Of a stretch of 5,853 nt of DNA, positions 1 to 5,853 are shown in pieces. The DNA comes from Chitinophagaceae bacterium (GTDB lineage Bacteria > Bacteroidota > Bacteroidia > Chitinophagales > Chitinophagaceae). Location: NCBI GenBank assembly GCA_003136915.1, contig PLEB01000234.1:1-5853 (forward strand), in the 5' to 3' direction. The notes below the pieces were generated by a model that searched no databases, had not been told where the DNA came from, and saw only the letters and a list, made by a program, of their open reading frames with translations. The stretch's first letter is position 1, and every line of letters begins with the position of its first letter. The translations under genes and the position numbers were made by a program.

Positions 1-224
1 ATCTCGATGAAGCCTCTAAGGTATTGCTTGAAAAATCAGGGGCCCTGTTATTAAAGAACTGGAAAACGGATCACCTGGTCTGTGAAAATTATAATGCCAT
101 AACAGGAAGAGGCGGGGAACAAGGAGTTAACAGTGATCCTTTTTATTTTTGGGGGGCACTTCTGGGTTTTATGAAATTTATTGACAAGGGTTATGTTGAA
201 GCGCCGGAGCATAATCTGCAATAG
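1..224 (+). CDS. C-terminal end of a GH63 / MGH1-like glycoside hydrolase (partial)
   Basis: The reading frame is open from the left edge (first full codon at 3) to a TAG at 222-224, so this is the last 73 or so residues of a longer protein; a TTG at 24 is not a credible start. The visible piece contains ENYNAITGRG followed by NSDPFYFWGALLGF. This matches the end of the (alpha/alpha)6-barrel of GH63 and mannosylglycerate-hydrolase-like (MGH1-like) glycosidases, where an ENYN..TG.G segment precedes an aromatic W.ALL helix. Those families are inverting enzymes acting on alpha-linked sugars. The substrate, the catalytic acids and any signal peptide lie outside the window. A GH37 trehalase or other clan GH-G/GH-L relative is the main alternative. 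The close downstream GH2 gene on the same strand suggests a shared carbohydrate-use operon. The family call is from motif memory, not a search. Confidence 0.68.
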   Translation, partial: LDEASKVLLEKSGALLLKNWKTDHLVCENYNAITGRGGEQGVNSDPFYFWGALLGFMKFIDKGYVEAPEHNLQ

Positions 225-268
225 CTCTTATTTGAACTGTGTTTATATTTATACCAAATAAACTCAAA

Positions 269-2719
269 ATGAGTACTGGTTATTCCTTTGTTTTTTCCGG
301 ATTAAAAAAAATACTTTTATGGCTGTTTACGCTTACTGTACTTGGAGCCGCTGCTCAACCCGGCACAAGAAGCCGGGTATCCTTCAATGAAGGATGGAAA
401 TTTTTTCAGGGAGACGAAGCCGCAGCCAGGAATGAAGACTTCAATGATTCAGGTTGGCGTACTTTAAATCTGCCCCACGACTGGAGTATTGAAGGGCCCT
501 TTAGTGAAAAAAATCCTGCAGGCGTAGGCGGTGGCGCCCTGCCCGGTGGCATGGGCTGGTATCGTAAATCATTCAGCATTCCAACTTCAGAAAAAAACAG
601 GAACATATTTATCGACTTTGACGGCATTTACCGTAACAGTGAGGTCTGGATAAACGGACATTATCTGGGGAAAAGACCAAACGGATACATCTCTTTCAGG
701 TACGAGCTTACACCATTTCTAAAAATTGGAAAAGAAAGCAATACAATCGCTGTAAAAGTAGATAACTCGCAGCAACCCAATTCCCGCTGGTATTCAGGTT
801 CGGGTATTTACCGAAATGTGTGGTTAGTAACAACGGGCAAAGTTTATATTGATCATTGGGGAAGTTGCATCACCACACCTCATATTTCTGCAAGGAACGC
901 GGATGTAGAACTGAAACTGATCCTCCGTGCACCGGAAGGTTTTGATAGTCCCGTAACGGTGTCAACTTCTATTTTAGATTCATCGGGTAAAGAGGTTTCT
1001 ACTGAAAGACTTGCTTTTCGTCAGGTAAAAGATACGCTGGTCAAAATGTCCCAGCACTTCCATGTTCCGAATCCGGAACTCTGGTCCATTGACCATCCTT
1101 ATATGTACCGTGCGGTAACAACAGTAAGTATTCATGGTCAGGGAACTGATGAATATACCACACCCTTTGGTATCCGTTATTATTCATTTGATTCCAACAA
1201 CGGATTTTCTCTCAATGGAAAATGGATGAAGATACAAGGCGTTTGTGATCATCACGATCTTGGATGCCTGGGTTCCGCTGTAAATACCGCGGCCCTCAGA
1301 CGCCAGCTGGAGATATTAAAAACCATGGGATGCAATGCCATTCGAACTTCTCATAATCCGCCGGCACCCGAGTTGCTGGACCTGTGCGACCGGATGGGTT
1401 TTCTTGTGATGGATGAAGCATTTGATATGTGGAAGAAACAAAAAACCGAATTTGATTATCACCTTGACTGGGATCTATGGCACAGGAAGGACCTGGAAGA
1501 TCAGGTGCTAAGGGACAGAAATCATCCTTCTGTTTTTATCTGGAGCATTGGAAACGAAATTAACGAACAATGGTTTCCCAAAGACAGTTCGGGAACGGTT
1601 ATAGCTAGAGAGTTGGGTTCCATAATAAAATCACTCGACAGTACAAGACCTGTTACATCGGCTTTAAATAATCCTCTTCCGGAAAATCCACTGATCAGAT
1701 CCGGGGCCCTCGACCTGATCGGTTACAATTATGACCATAATAACTATCCCGGTTTCCCCGGGCGATTTCCAGGGAAAAAATTTATTGCGACTGAAACGGT
1801 TTCTGCTTTTGAATCCAGGGGTTATTATGAAATGCCATCTGACAGTATCCGGCGCTGGTCAGAAAAACCAAACACCGTTTTGCCGGATAGTACCGTTACA
1901 AATACTATTTCCTCTTATGATAATGCTTCTGCGGAATGGGGATCCACGCATGAAGAGACTTTGAAAATGATTAATAAATACAAATTTTTATCCGGACAGT
2001 TTATCTGGACCGGTTTCGATTATATCGGTGAACCGACGCCCTACGGCTGGCCTTCACGGAGTTCTTATTTCGGCATCGTTGATCTCGCTGGTTTCCCGAA
2101 AGATGCTTTTTATCTTTATCAAAGTGTATGGACGAATAAGCCGGTATTACATATTTTCCCATATTGGAATTGGAAGGAAGGACAAGTAGTGGATGTTTGG
2201 GCCTATTATAATCATGCGGATGAAGTGGAACTTTTTCTCAATGGAAAATCCATGGGCTTAAGAAGGAAAACAGGTGATGATCTCCACGTCATGTGGAGAT
2301 TGAAATATGAACCGGGCACCCTGAAAGCAATATCCAGGAAAGATGGAAAGCTGGTTTTGGTCAGTGAAATAAAAACAGCTGGCTCGCCGGAAAAAATTAT
2401 ACTACAGGCCGACAAAAAGATCGTCAAAGCCGATGGAAGCGATTTGTCGTTTATAACCGTAAGGATAGTTGATAAAAATGGCAACCTGGTTCCGGACGCG
2501 GACCAGTTGATCAAATTTAATCTGGAAGGCGACGCTTCTATAATCGGTGTTGATAATGGGAATGAGGCTAGTCATGAATCGTTTAAAGCAAAATCTCATA
2601 AGGCATACAACGGAATGTGTCTCGCAGTCATTCAATCAAACAAATCTAAAGGAACAATTACAGTAACTGCTTCGGGTGAAGGGCTGGGTTCCGAAAAGAT
2701 AAATCTAACGGCGGAGTAA
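269..2719 (+). CDS. Secreted GH2 glycoside hydrolase, probable beta-galactosidase
   Basis: Retaining exo-glycosidase that probably removes terminal beta-galactosyl residues from glycans in the periplasm or outside the cell. Numbered from ATG 269 (816 aa): a Sec signal peptide (KK at 13-14, hydrophobic core, cleavage AAA|Q near 29/30), a GH2 sugar-binding jelly-roll about 37-190, an Ig-like domain about 195-305, and a TIM barrel about 312-610. These are followed by a DUF4982-like domain about 626-695 and a GH2 C-terminal Ig-like domain about 705-815. The acid/base is Glu430 in WSIGNE, the nucleophile Glu509 in IATET; RTSHNPP (359-365) and FIWTGFDYIGEPTPYGWP (578-595) line the active site. An in-frame GTG at 239 would put ten residues before the signal peptide, so ATG 269 is preferred. 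There is no clear Shine-Dalgarno sequence, as is usual in Bacteroidota. No lipobox cysteine is present, so it is not a lipoprotein. I see no NxK signature of beta-glucuronidases, but the exact sugar is inferred. The gene is intact. Confidence 0.93.
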   Translation: MSTGYSFVFSGLKKILLWLFTLTVLGAAAQPGTRSRVSFNEGWKFFQGDEAAARNEDFNDSGWRTLNLPHDWSIEGPFSEKNPAGVGGGALPGGMGWYRKSFSIPTSEKNRNIFIDFDGIYRNSEVWINGHYLGKRPNGYISFRYELTPFLKIGKESNTIAVKVDNSQQPNSRWYSGSGIYRNVWLVTTGKVYIDHWGSCITTPHISARNADVELKLILRAPEGFDSPVTVSTSILDSSGKEVSTERLAFRQVKDTLVKMSQHFHVPNPELWSIDHPYMYRAVTTVSIHGQGTDEYTTPFGIRYYSFDSNNGFSLNGKWMKIQGVCDHHDLGCLGSAVNTAALRRQLEILKTMGCNAIRTSHNPPAPELLDLCDRMGFLVMDEAFDMWKKQKTEFDYHLDWDLWHRKDLEDQVLRDRNHPSVFIWSIGNEINEQWFPKDSSGTVIARELGSIIKSLDSTRPVTSALNNPLPENPLIRSGALDLIGYNYDHNNYPGFPGRFPGKKFIATETVSAFESRGYYEMPSDSIRRWSEKPNTVLPDSTVTNTISSYDNASAEWGSTHEETLKMINKYKFLSGQFIWTGFDYIGEPTPYGWPSRSSYFGIVDLAGFPKDAFYLYQSVWTNKPVLHIFPYWNWKEGQVVDVWAYYNHADEVELFLNGKSMGLRRKTGDDLHVMWRLKYEPGTLKAISRKDGKLVLVSEIKTAGSPEKIILQADKKIVKADGSDLSFITVRIVDKNGNLVPDADQLIKFNLEGDASIIGVDNGNEASHESFKAKSHKAYNGMCLAVIQSNKSKGTITVTASGEGLGSEKINLTAE
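358..378. repeat. GC-rich 7-bp inverted repeat at the signal-peptide junction of the GH2 gene
   Basis: ACCCGGC (358-364) and GCCGGGT (372-378) are perfect reverse complements around a 7-nt loop ACAAGAA. In the mRNA this would be a compact hairpin rich in G-C pairs, about 90 nt after the preferred start. It covers codons 30-37, exactly at the predicted signal peptidase site. The repeat is directly visible; any role in translation pausing or mRNA stability is a guess, and chance is possible. Confidence 0.4.
2280..2300. repeat. 8-bp perfect inverted repeat inside the GH2 coding region
   Basis: ATCTCCAC (2280-2287) and GTGGAGAT (2293-2300) are exact reverse complements separated by the 5-nt loop GTCAT; two flanking G-T wobble pairs could extend the stem to 10. 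It lies in the DUF4982-like domain, codons 671-677. There is no T-run behind it, so it is not a rho-independent terminator. Function unknown; it may be incidental. Confidence 0.4.
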
Positions 2720-2834
2720 AATTATTATTCAATTAACACAGGGAGCCTAATTTTACACAGGCTAAAGAAGCGACTATCAGGGAATCGCCTGGAGCGTGTT
2801 GGCGTTTCGATTTTGGGCCATAAATTATTTCTGC
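2720..2834. other. Intergenic region between the GH2 and propeller-phosphoesterase genes
   Basis: This 115-bp stretch separates the GH2 stop from the preferred start of the next gene. It holds two weak potential hairpins: AGCCT/AGGCT (2744-2748 with 2759-2763, 10-nt loop) and CAGG/CCTG (2778-2781 with 2788-2791, 6-nt loop). Neither is followed by a T-run, so I see no convincing intrinsic terminator and cannot say whether transcription continues from the GH2 gene. No strong Bacteroidota promoter (TTTG, then TAnnTTTG about 19-21 bp later) is visible. A separate weak promoter or read-through are both possible. Confidence 0.4.
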
Positions 2835-5249
2835 ATGATCCGGATAAAGTGTTTTTTCGTTTTATTATTCCTTTCTGTTTTTTCAGGCAAATCCTATGCG
2901 CAGCGGGATACCATTGCCGAAAGGGTGCATTTGCCGAACGGATGGAGTCTTACGCCCCTGGGCAGTTCCCTGCCGCTTGGAGATCTTCCGCTAAACATCG
3001 CGGTTTCTCCGTCAAAAAAATTGATGGCAGTTACGAATAATGGACAGAGTACCCAAACCATTCAGTTGATAGACCCAATGGAACCGAGAATATTGGACCA
3101 GGTGATCATCCCGAAAAGCTGGCTGGGATTGGTCTTCAGTGCTGATGACAAATACCTCTACGCTTCCGGAGGAAACGATAACCGGATTTTAAAATATCAT
3201 ATTGTAAATAAAAAGTTAGTATTGGCCGACAGTATTTCACTTGGGAAACCCTGGCCGGTAAAAATCTCTCCTGCTGGTATGGAGATGGATAATGCATCTC
3301 AAACCCTCTATGTGGTCACCAAAGAAAATAACAGCTTATATACAGTTGATTTAAAAACGAAGAAATCGGAATCGATTCCTTTAGGCGCCGAGGGATACAC
3401 CTGTTTACTTTCACCCGATAAAAAGGAATTGTACATTTCTTTATGGGGTGGGGATAAAATTCTAATTTATGACACAAAACTGAAAAAGATAACCGACCGT
3501 ATTGGCGTCGGAGACAATCCAAATGATATTTGCCTCACAAAAAATGGGAAATATCTTTTTGTTGCCAACGCAAACGATAACAGTGTCTCGGTGATTGATA
3601 TTCAAAAAAGGAATCTGATTGAAACACTAAATGCGGCACTATATCCCGGTTCTCCCAGCGGTTCTACAACAAATGCCCTGGCACTCAGTTCAGATGAGAG
3701 AACCCTGTATATCGCAAACGCAGATAATAATTGCCTGGCAGTTTTCGATATAAGCCATCCGGGATCCAGCAAATCAAAGGGATTTATTCCTGTCGGCTGG
3801 TACCCAACCGCAGTCAAGGTAATCGGCAACCGAGTATTTGTCGCCAATGGGAAAGGTTTTACTTCCCTGCCGAATCCGGAATACAGGGCTTTTGATACCA
3901 GTGCTGCATTATCTTATCAAAAAGCTGCTAAGAAAAATCAGTATATCGGCGGTTTATTTGTCGGCAGCCTGAGTTTTTTTAAGACACCTGGCTTAGATGC
4001 ACTGGGTAAATATTCCCGGCTGGTGTATGAAAATTCTCCATACAATAAAAAAAATGAATTAACTGCTCCCGGGGCAAAAGGCAATCCTGTACCGATGAAG
4101 ATCGGAGATCCTTCACCCATTAAATATGTGTTTTACATCATAAAGGAAAACAGGACCTACGACCAGGTTTTAGGGGATCTGCCAGAGGGAAATGGAGATA
4201 CCAGCCTGTGTATTTTTGGAGAAAAAATTACGCCCAATCTGCACGCTTTAGCGAGGGAATTTGTTTTGCTGGATAATTTTTATGTGGATGCTGAAGTGAG
4301 TGCAGACGGCCATAACTGGAGCATGGGAGCATATGCAACAGATTATCTGGAAAAAACCTGGCCCACCAGCTACGGTGGCCGTGGAGGAAGCTATGACGGA
4401 GAAGGAAACCGGGCAATCGCCAATAACAAGGGGGGATTTATATGGAATGACTGTGCGCGTGCAGGCGTAAGCTACCGGACCTATGGAGAGTTTGCAGATA
4501 ACTACAAACCGAATATTCCTGTTCTGAAAGGGCACTATTGTCATTATTATACCAGCTGGGATCAAACCGTACGGGATACCACCCGTGTTGATCAGTGGAA
4601 AAGGGACTTTGATTCTTTGGTTGCCCATCACGCACTACCTCACCTCAACACTTTGCGCATTATCAATGATCATACGGAAGGACTCAGAAAGGGACGTCCC
4701 ACGCCTTTTGCGCATTGTGCTGACAATGATCTGGCCGTAGGCATGTTTGTGGATTATTTAAGCAAAAGCCCGGTATGGAAGGAAAGTGTAGTGTTTGTAT
4801 TGGAAGATGATGCTCAGGATGGCCCTGATCATGTAGATGCACACCGAAGTCCTGCTTATATTGCCGGAGGATATGTGAAAAGACATATGGTTGATCATAC
4901 CATGTATTCGACCACCTCCATGCTTCATACCATTGAACTCATCCTGGGCATGCCTCCAATGACGCAGTACGACGCTGCGGCCATGCCTATGTGGCGGTGC
5001 TTTTCTGATACAGCGGATCTTAGTCCTTTTGATGCGAAACCGTTGCAAACCGATATCAATACAAGAAATTCGGTAGAAAATGTTTGGCAGCGCAAAAGTG
5101 AAACATTTGATTTTTCGAAGGAAGACATGATCCCGGACAGACAATTTACTGAAGTGATATGGAAAGCCGTTAAGGGACCGGATGCAATTGTACCTGTGCC
5201 CAGGCACGCGGCTTTTGTGAGATCAAACGAACAGAAAAATGATGATTAA
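2835..5249 (+). CDS. Secreted YncE-like beta-propeller / phosphoesterase two-domain protein
   Basis: Numbered from ATG 2835 (804 aa). A Sec signal peptide (IRIK then a hydrophobic core, cleavage SYA|Q near 22/23) exports the protein. Residues about 45-340 form a YVTN/YncE-type propeller with roughly seven strands of the LY(V/I)AN..NN.(V/L).V.D pattern, starting near 63, 108, 158, 199, 241, 291 and 334. From about 429 to 717 comes a phosphoesterase domain of the alkaline phosphatase superfamily (PF04185-like, related to phospholipase C and acid phosphatase AcpA). Its ENRTYD (438-443) should supply Glu and Asn metal ligands, DGHNW (491-495) and NDHTEG (611-616) further active-site residues, and EDDAQDGPDHVDAHR (657-671) an Asp-Asp pair plus His ligands. 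The family is known by domain layout only; its substrate is not established. An in-frame GTG at 2796 would precede the signal peptide by 13 residues and is disfavoured. No Shine-Dalgarno is evident. The gene is intact and ends 4 bp from the converging DUF190 gene. Confidence 0.9.
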   Translation: MIRIKCFFVLLFLSVFSGKSYAQRDTIAERVHLPNGWSLTPLGSSLPLGDLPLNIAVSPSKKLMAVTNNGQSTQTIQLIDPMEPRILDQVIIPKSWLGLVFSADDKYLYASGGNDNRILKYHIVNKKLVLADSISLGKPWPVKISPAGMEMDNASQTLYVVTKENNSLYTVDLKTKKSESIPLGAEGYTCLLSPDKKELYISLWGGDKILIYDTKLKKITDRIGVGDNPNDICLTKNGKYLFVANANDNSVSVIDIQKRNLIETLNAALYPGSPSGSTTNALALSSDERTLYIANADNNCLAVFDISHPGSSKSKGFIPVGWYPTAVKVIGNRVFVANGKGFTSLPNPEYRAFDTSAALSYQKAAKKNQYIGGLFVGSLSFFKTPGLDALGKYSRLVYENSPYNKKNELTAPGAKGNPVPMKIGDPSPIKYVFYIIKENRTYDQVLGDLPEGNGDTSLCIFGEKITPNLHALAREFVLLDNFYVDAEVSADGHNWSMGAYATDYLEKTWPTSYGGRGGSYDGEGNRAIANNKGGFIWNDCARAGVSYRTYGEFADNYKPNIPVLKGHYCHYYTSWDQTVRDTTRVDQWKRDFDSLVAHHALPHLNTLRIINDHTEGLRKGRPTPFAHCADNDLAVGMFVDYLSKSPVWKESVVFVLEDDAQDGPDHVDAHRSPAYIAGGYVKRHMVDHTMYSTTSMLHTIELILGMPPMTQYDAAAMPMWRCFSDTADLSPFDAKPLQTDINTRNSVENVWQRKSETFDFSKEDMIPDRQFTEVIWKAVKGPDAIVPVPRHAAFVRSNEQKNDD

Positions 5250-5262
5250 GATGTTAATTTTT
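5235..5262. terminator. AT-rich symmetric element spanning both convergent stop codons (weak bidirectional terminator candidate)
   Basis: AAAAAT (5235-5240) is mirrored by ATTTTT (5257-5262), and between them ATTAA-GATG-TTAAT (5245-5258) forms a 5-bp A-T stem with a 4-nt loop. The stem holds the TAA of the phosphoesterase gene (5247-5249) and the TAA of the DUF190 gene (5254-5256, minus strand). On the plus strand the stem runs straight into a T-run, the right shape for a terminator. However, the stem lacks G-C pairs and would be very weak alone. Another mechanism may end both transcripts. Confidence 0.25.
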
Positions 5263-5652
5263 CACGCCGGAATTATCATGACCGGTGCTTCCATCGGCGT
5301 TCCCCCTTGATCTGGGTTTATATAATAATACACTCGCTTTTTCAATTGTGATCAGTCCTCCACAGGCTGCTTTTTCCATCAATGCGTCCACCCTTTCAAC
5401 AAAAGCATTGATTTTTTCTTCCTGATCAACGATCTCAATTATAATTGGCAGGTCTTCGGAAATGTCAATAAGTTTGGCCGTATGCACCCGGGTAGAGGCG
5501 CCAAATGACATGATACCGCGCAGTACAGTACATCCTGCCAAACCTTGTTTTTTAGCTTCAAAAAGGATAACCTCATATAAAGGCCGGTGAGCGATCTTAT
5601 CCATCTCACCGATGAAAATACGCAGCAATTTGGATTCTGTTTGTAGTTCCAT
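5254..5652 (-). CDS. DUF190 PII-like protein paired with fluoride channel
   Basis: 132 aa from an ATG at 5652-5650. Residues 9-105 match the DUF190 family (PF02641) closely: LRIFIGE (10-16), RPLYEVILFEAKKQGLAG (23-40), TVLRGIMSFGAS (42-53), SEDLPIIIEIVD (65-76) and GGLITIEK (98-105). DUF190 proteins adopt a PII-like ferredoxin fold and are expected to form trimers that bind a small ligand; the ligand and target are not established. The start lies 3 bp after the fluC stop, so the two are almost certainly co-transcribed and perhaps translationally coupled. This pairing recurs in many genomes, which suggests a regulatory or accessory role in fluoride export. The last 20 or so residues (from about 112) form a polar Gly/Ser/Asn/Asp-rich tail that the core domain does not need. 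No Shine-Dalgarno is visible. A cytoplasmic location is inferred, since there is no signal peptide. Confidence 0.92.
   Translation of the reverse strand: MELQTESKLLRIFIGEMDKIAHRPLYEVILFEAKKQGLAGCTVLRGIMSFGASTRVHTAKLIDISEDLPIIIEIVDQEEKINAFVERVDALMEKAACGGLITIEKASVLLYKPRSRGNADGSTGHDNSGVKN
5264..5300. repeat. 6-bp inverted repeat at the 3' end of the DUF190 gene
   Basis: ACGCCG (5264-5269) and CGGCGT (5295-5300) are exact reverse complements around a 25-nt loop; a competing CCGG/CCGG pairing (5267-5270 with 5282-5285) lies inside. It sits in the last codons of the DUF190 gene and 15 bp beyond the stop of the phosphoesterase gene. On neither strand is it followed by a T-run. It could shield the 3' end of the phosphoesterase mRNA, but the long loop makes it weak and chance is possible. 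Confidence 0.25.
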
Positions 5653-5655
5653 AAA

Positions 5656-5853
5656 TCATGAGATTAGTTTGATAATTAAAATTCCCAGGTATACGGCAGC
5701 AAATCCAACAACTACGCTTAGCAGGATATATAGCCCGGCATAAAAGAAATCGCCTTCCTGCAGCAGGCTGATATTTTCAGAAGCGAAAGCGGAGAAGGTT
5801 GTATAGCCTCCGCAAAATCCCGTAGCAAGCAACAGTCTCAACTCGGGGCTGAG
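5656..5853 (-). CDS. crcB: Fluoride channel FluC/CrcB, C-terminal half (partial)
   Basis: The frame is open from the right edge to a TGA at 5658-5656, giving the last 65 residues of a protein family usually near 120-130 aa; the N-terminal half and start are outside the window. The signature [12 protein letters not shown] (visible residues 12-23) is the broken transmembrane helix 3 of Fluc channels. TTFSAF carries two Phe three residues apart, matching the Phe box that lines the fluoride pore, and the GG..T region corresponds to the central sodium site. A second hydrophobic helix (about residues 39-63, [12 protein letters not shown] onward) is TM4. The protein works as an antiparallel dimer in the inner membrane and lets fluoride leave the cell. 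It is followed 3 bp later by the DUF190 gene. A fluoride riboswitch, if any, would be upstream and off the window. A TTG at 5841 is internal, not the start. Confidence 0.94.
   Translation of the reverse strand, partial: LSPELRLLLATGFCGGYTTFSAFASENISLLQEGDFFYAGLYILLSVVVGFAAVYLGILIIKLIS

Noticed and set aside
231..251. TTTG (231-234) and TATATTTA (244-251) upstream of the GH2 gene resemble parts of the Bacteroidota -33/-7 promoter.
   Set aside because: The gap between the two boxes is 9 bp, far below the roughly 19-21 bp normally seen, and the second box misses the final G.
1210..2249. A 14-bp exact direct repeat, TCTCAATGGAAAAT, at 1210-1223 and 2236-2249.
   Set aside because: Both copies are in the same frame and encode LNGK in two different beta-sandwich or loop contexts, so chance codon agreement explains it.
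2744..2763. AGCCT/AGGCT hairpin after the GH2 stop as a terminator.
   Set aside because: The stem is only 5 bp with a 10-nt loop and no T-run follows it.
2799..2828. TTG (2799-2801) and TAAATTAT (2821-2828) as a possible promoter for the propeller-phosphoesterase gene.
   Set aside because: The spacing fits, but the -7 box matches only TAnnTT, and transcription would start at the ATG itself, leaving no leader.
4758..5207. A 149-codon open frame on the minus strand inside the phosphoesterase gene.
   Set aside because: It lies fully antisense to a well-conserved domain, its translation is rich in Arg, His, Ile and Cys without recognisable motifs, and it has no start context.
5653..5659. ATG overlapping the fluC stop (ATGA, minus strand) as the DUF190 start.
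   Set aside because: That ATG is in a different frame from the DUF190 protein; the correct ATG is at 5652-5650.

Overview
The window looks like a chromosomal segment from a Bacteroidota bacterium (Cytophagia or Sphingobacteriia-like). This is inferred from three things: a secreted GH2 beta-galactosidase with the C-terminal domain layout common in that phylum, two Sec signal peptides ending in an A|Q junction, and translation starts without a visible Shine-Dalgarno sequence. Base composition is moderate and even; nothing suggests a mobile element, phage, CRISPR array or RNA gene.

Layout. Three genes read rightwards. First is the 3' end of a GH63/MGH1-like glycosidase (1-224). Next is a complete secreted GH2 glycosidase, most likely a beta-galactosidase (269-2719), with both catalytic glutamates visible. 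Third is a complete secreted two-domain protein (2835-5249): a YncE-like beta-propeller followed by an alkaline-phosphatase-superfamily phosphoesterase domain. Two genes read leftwards from the right edge: the C-terminal half of a FluC/CrcB fluoride channel (5656-5853) and, 3 bp after it, a DUF190 PII-like protein (5254-5652). The two convoys converge with only 4 bp between their stop codons.

How they work together. The two glycosidases sit close together (44 bp from stop to the preferred start) and may form part of a glycan-degradation locus that continues to the left. No SusC/SusD pair, sulfatase or regulator is visible here, so the substrate cannot be named. The propeller-phosphoesterase is secreted but its substrate is unknown; whether it belongs to the sugar locus is open. 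The fluC-DUF190 pair is a compact, recurring gene couple that probably handles fluoride efflux; its promoter, and any fluoride riboswitch, would lie beyond the right edge.

Nothing here makes a strong case for a wholly new system. The least explained parts are the propeller-phosphoesterase, the role of DUF190 beside FluC, and a few inverted repeats inside or at the ends of genes.
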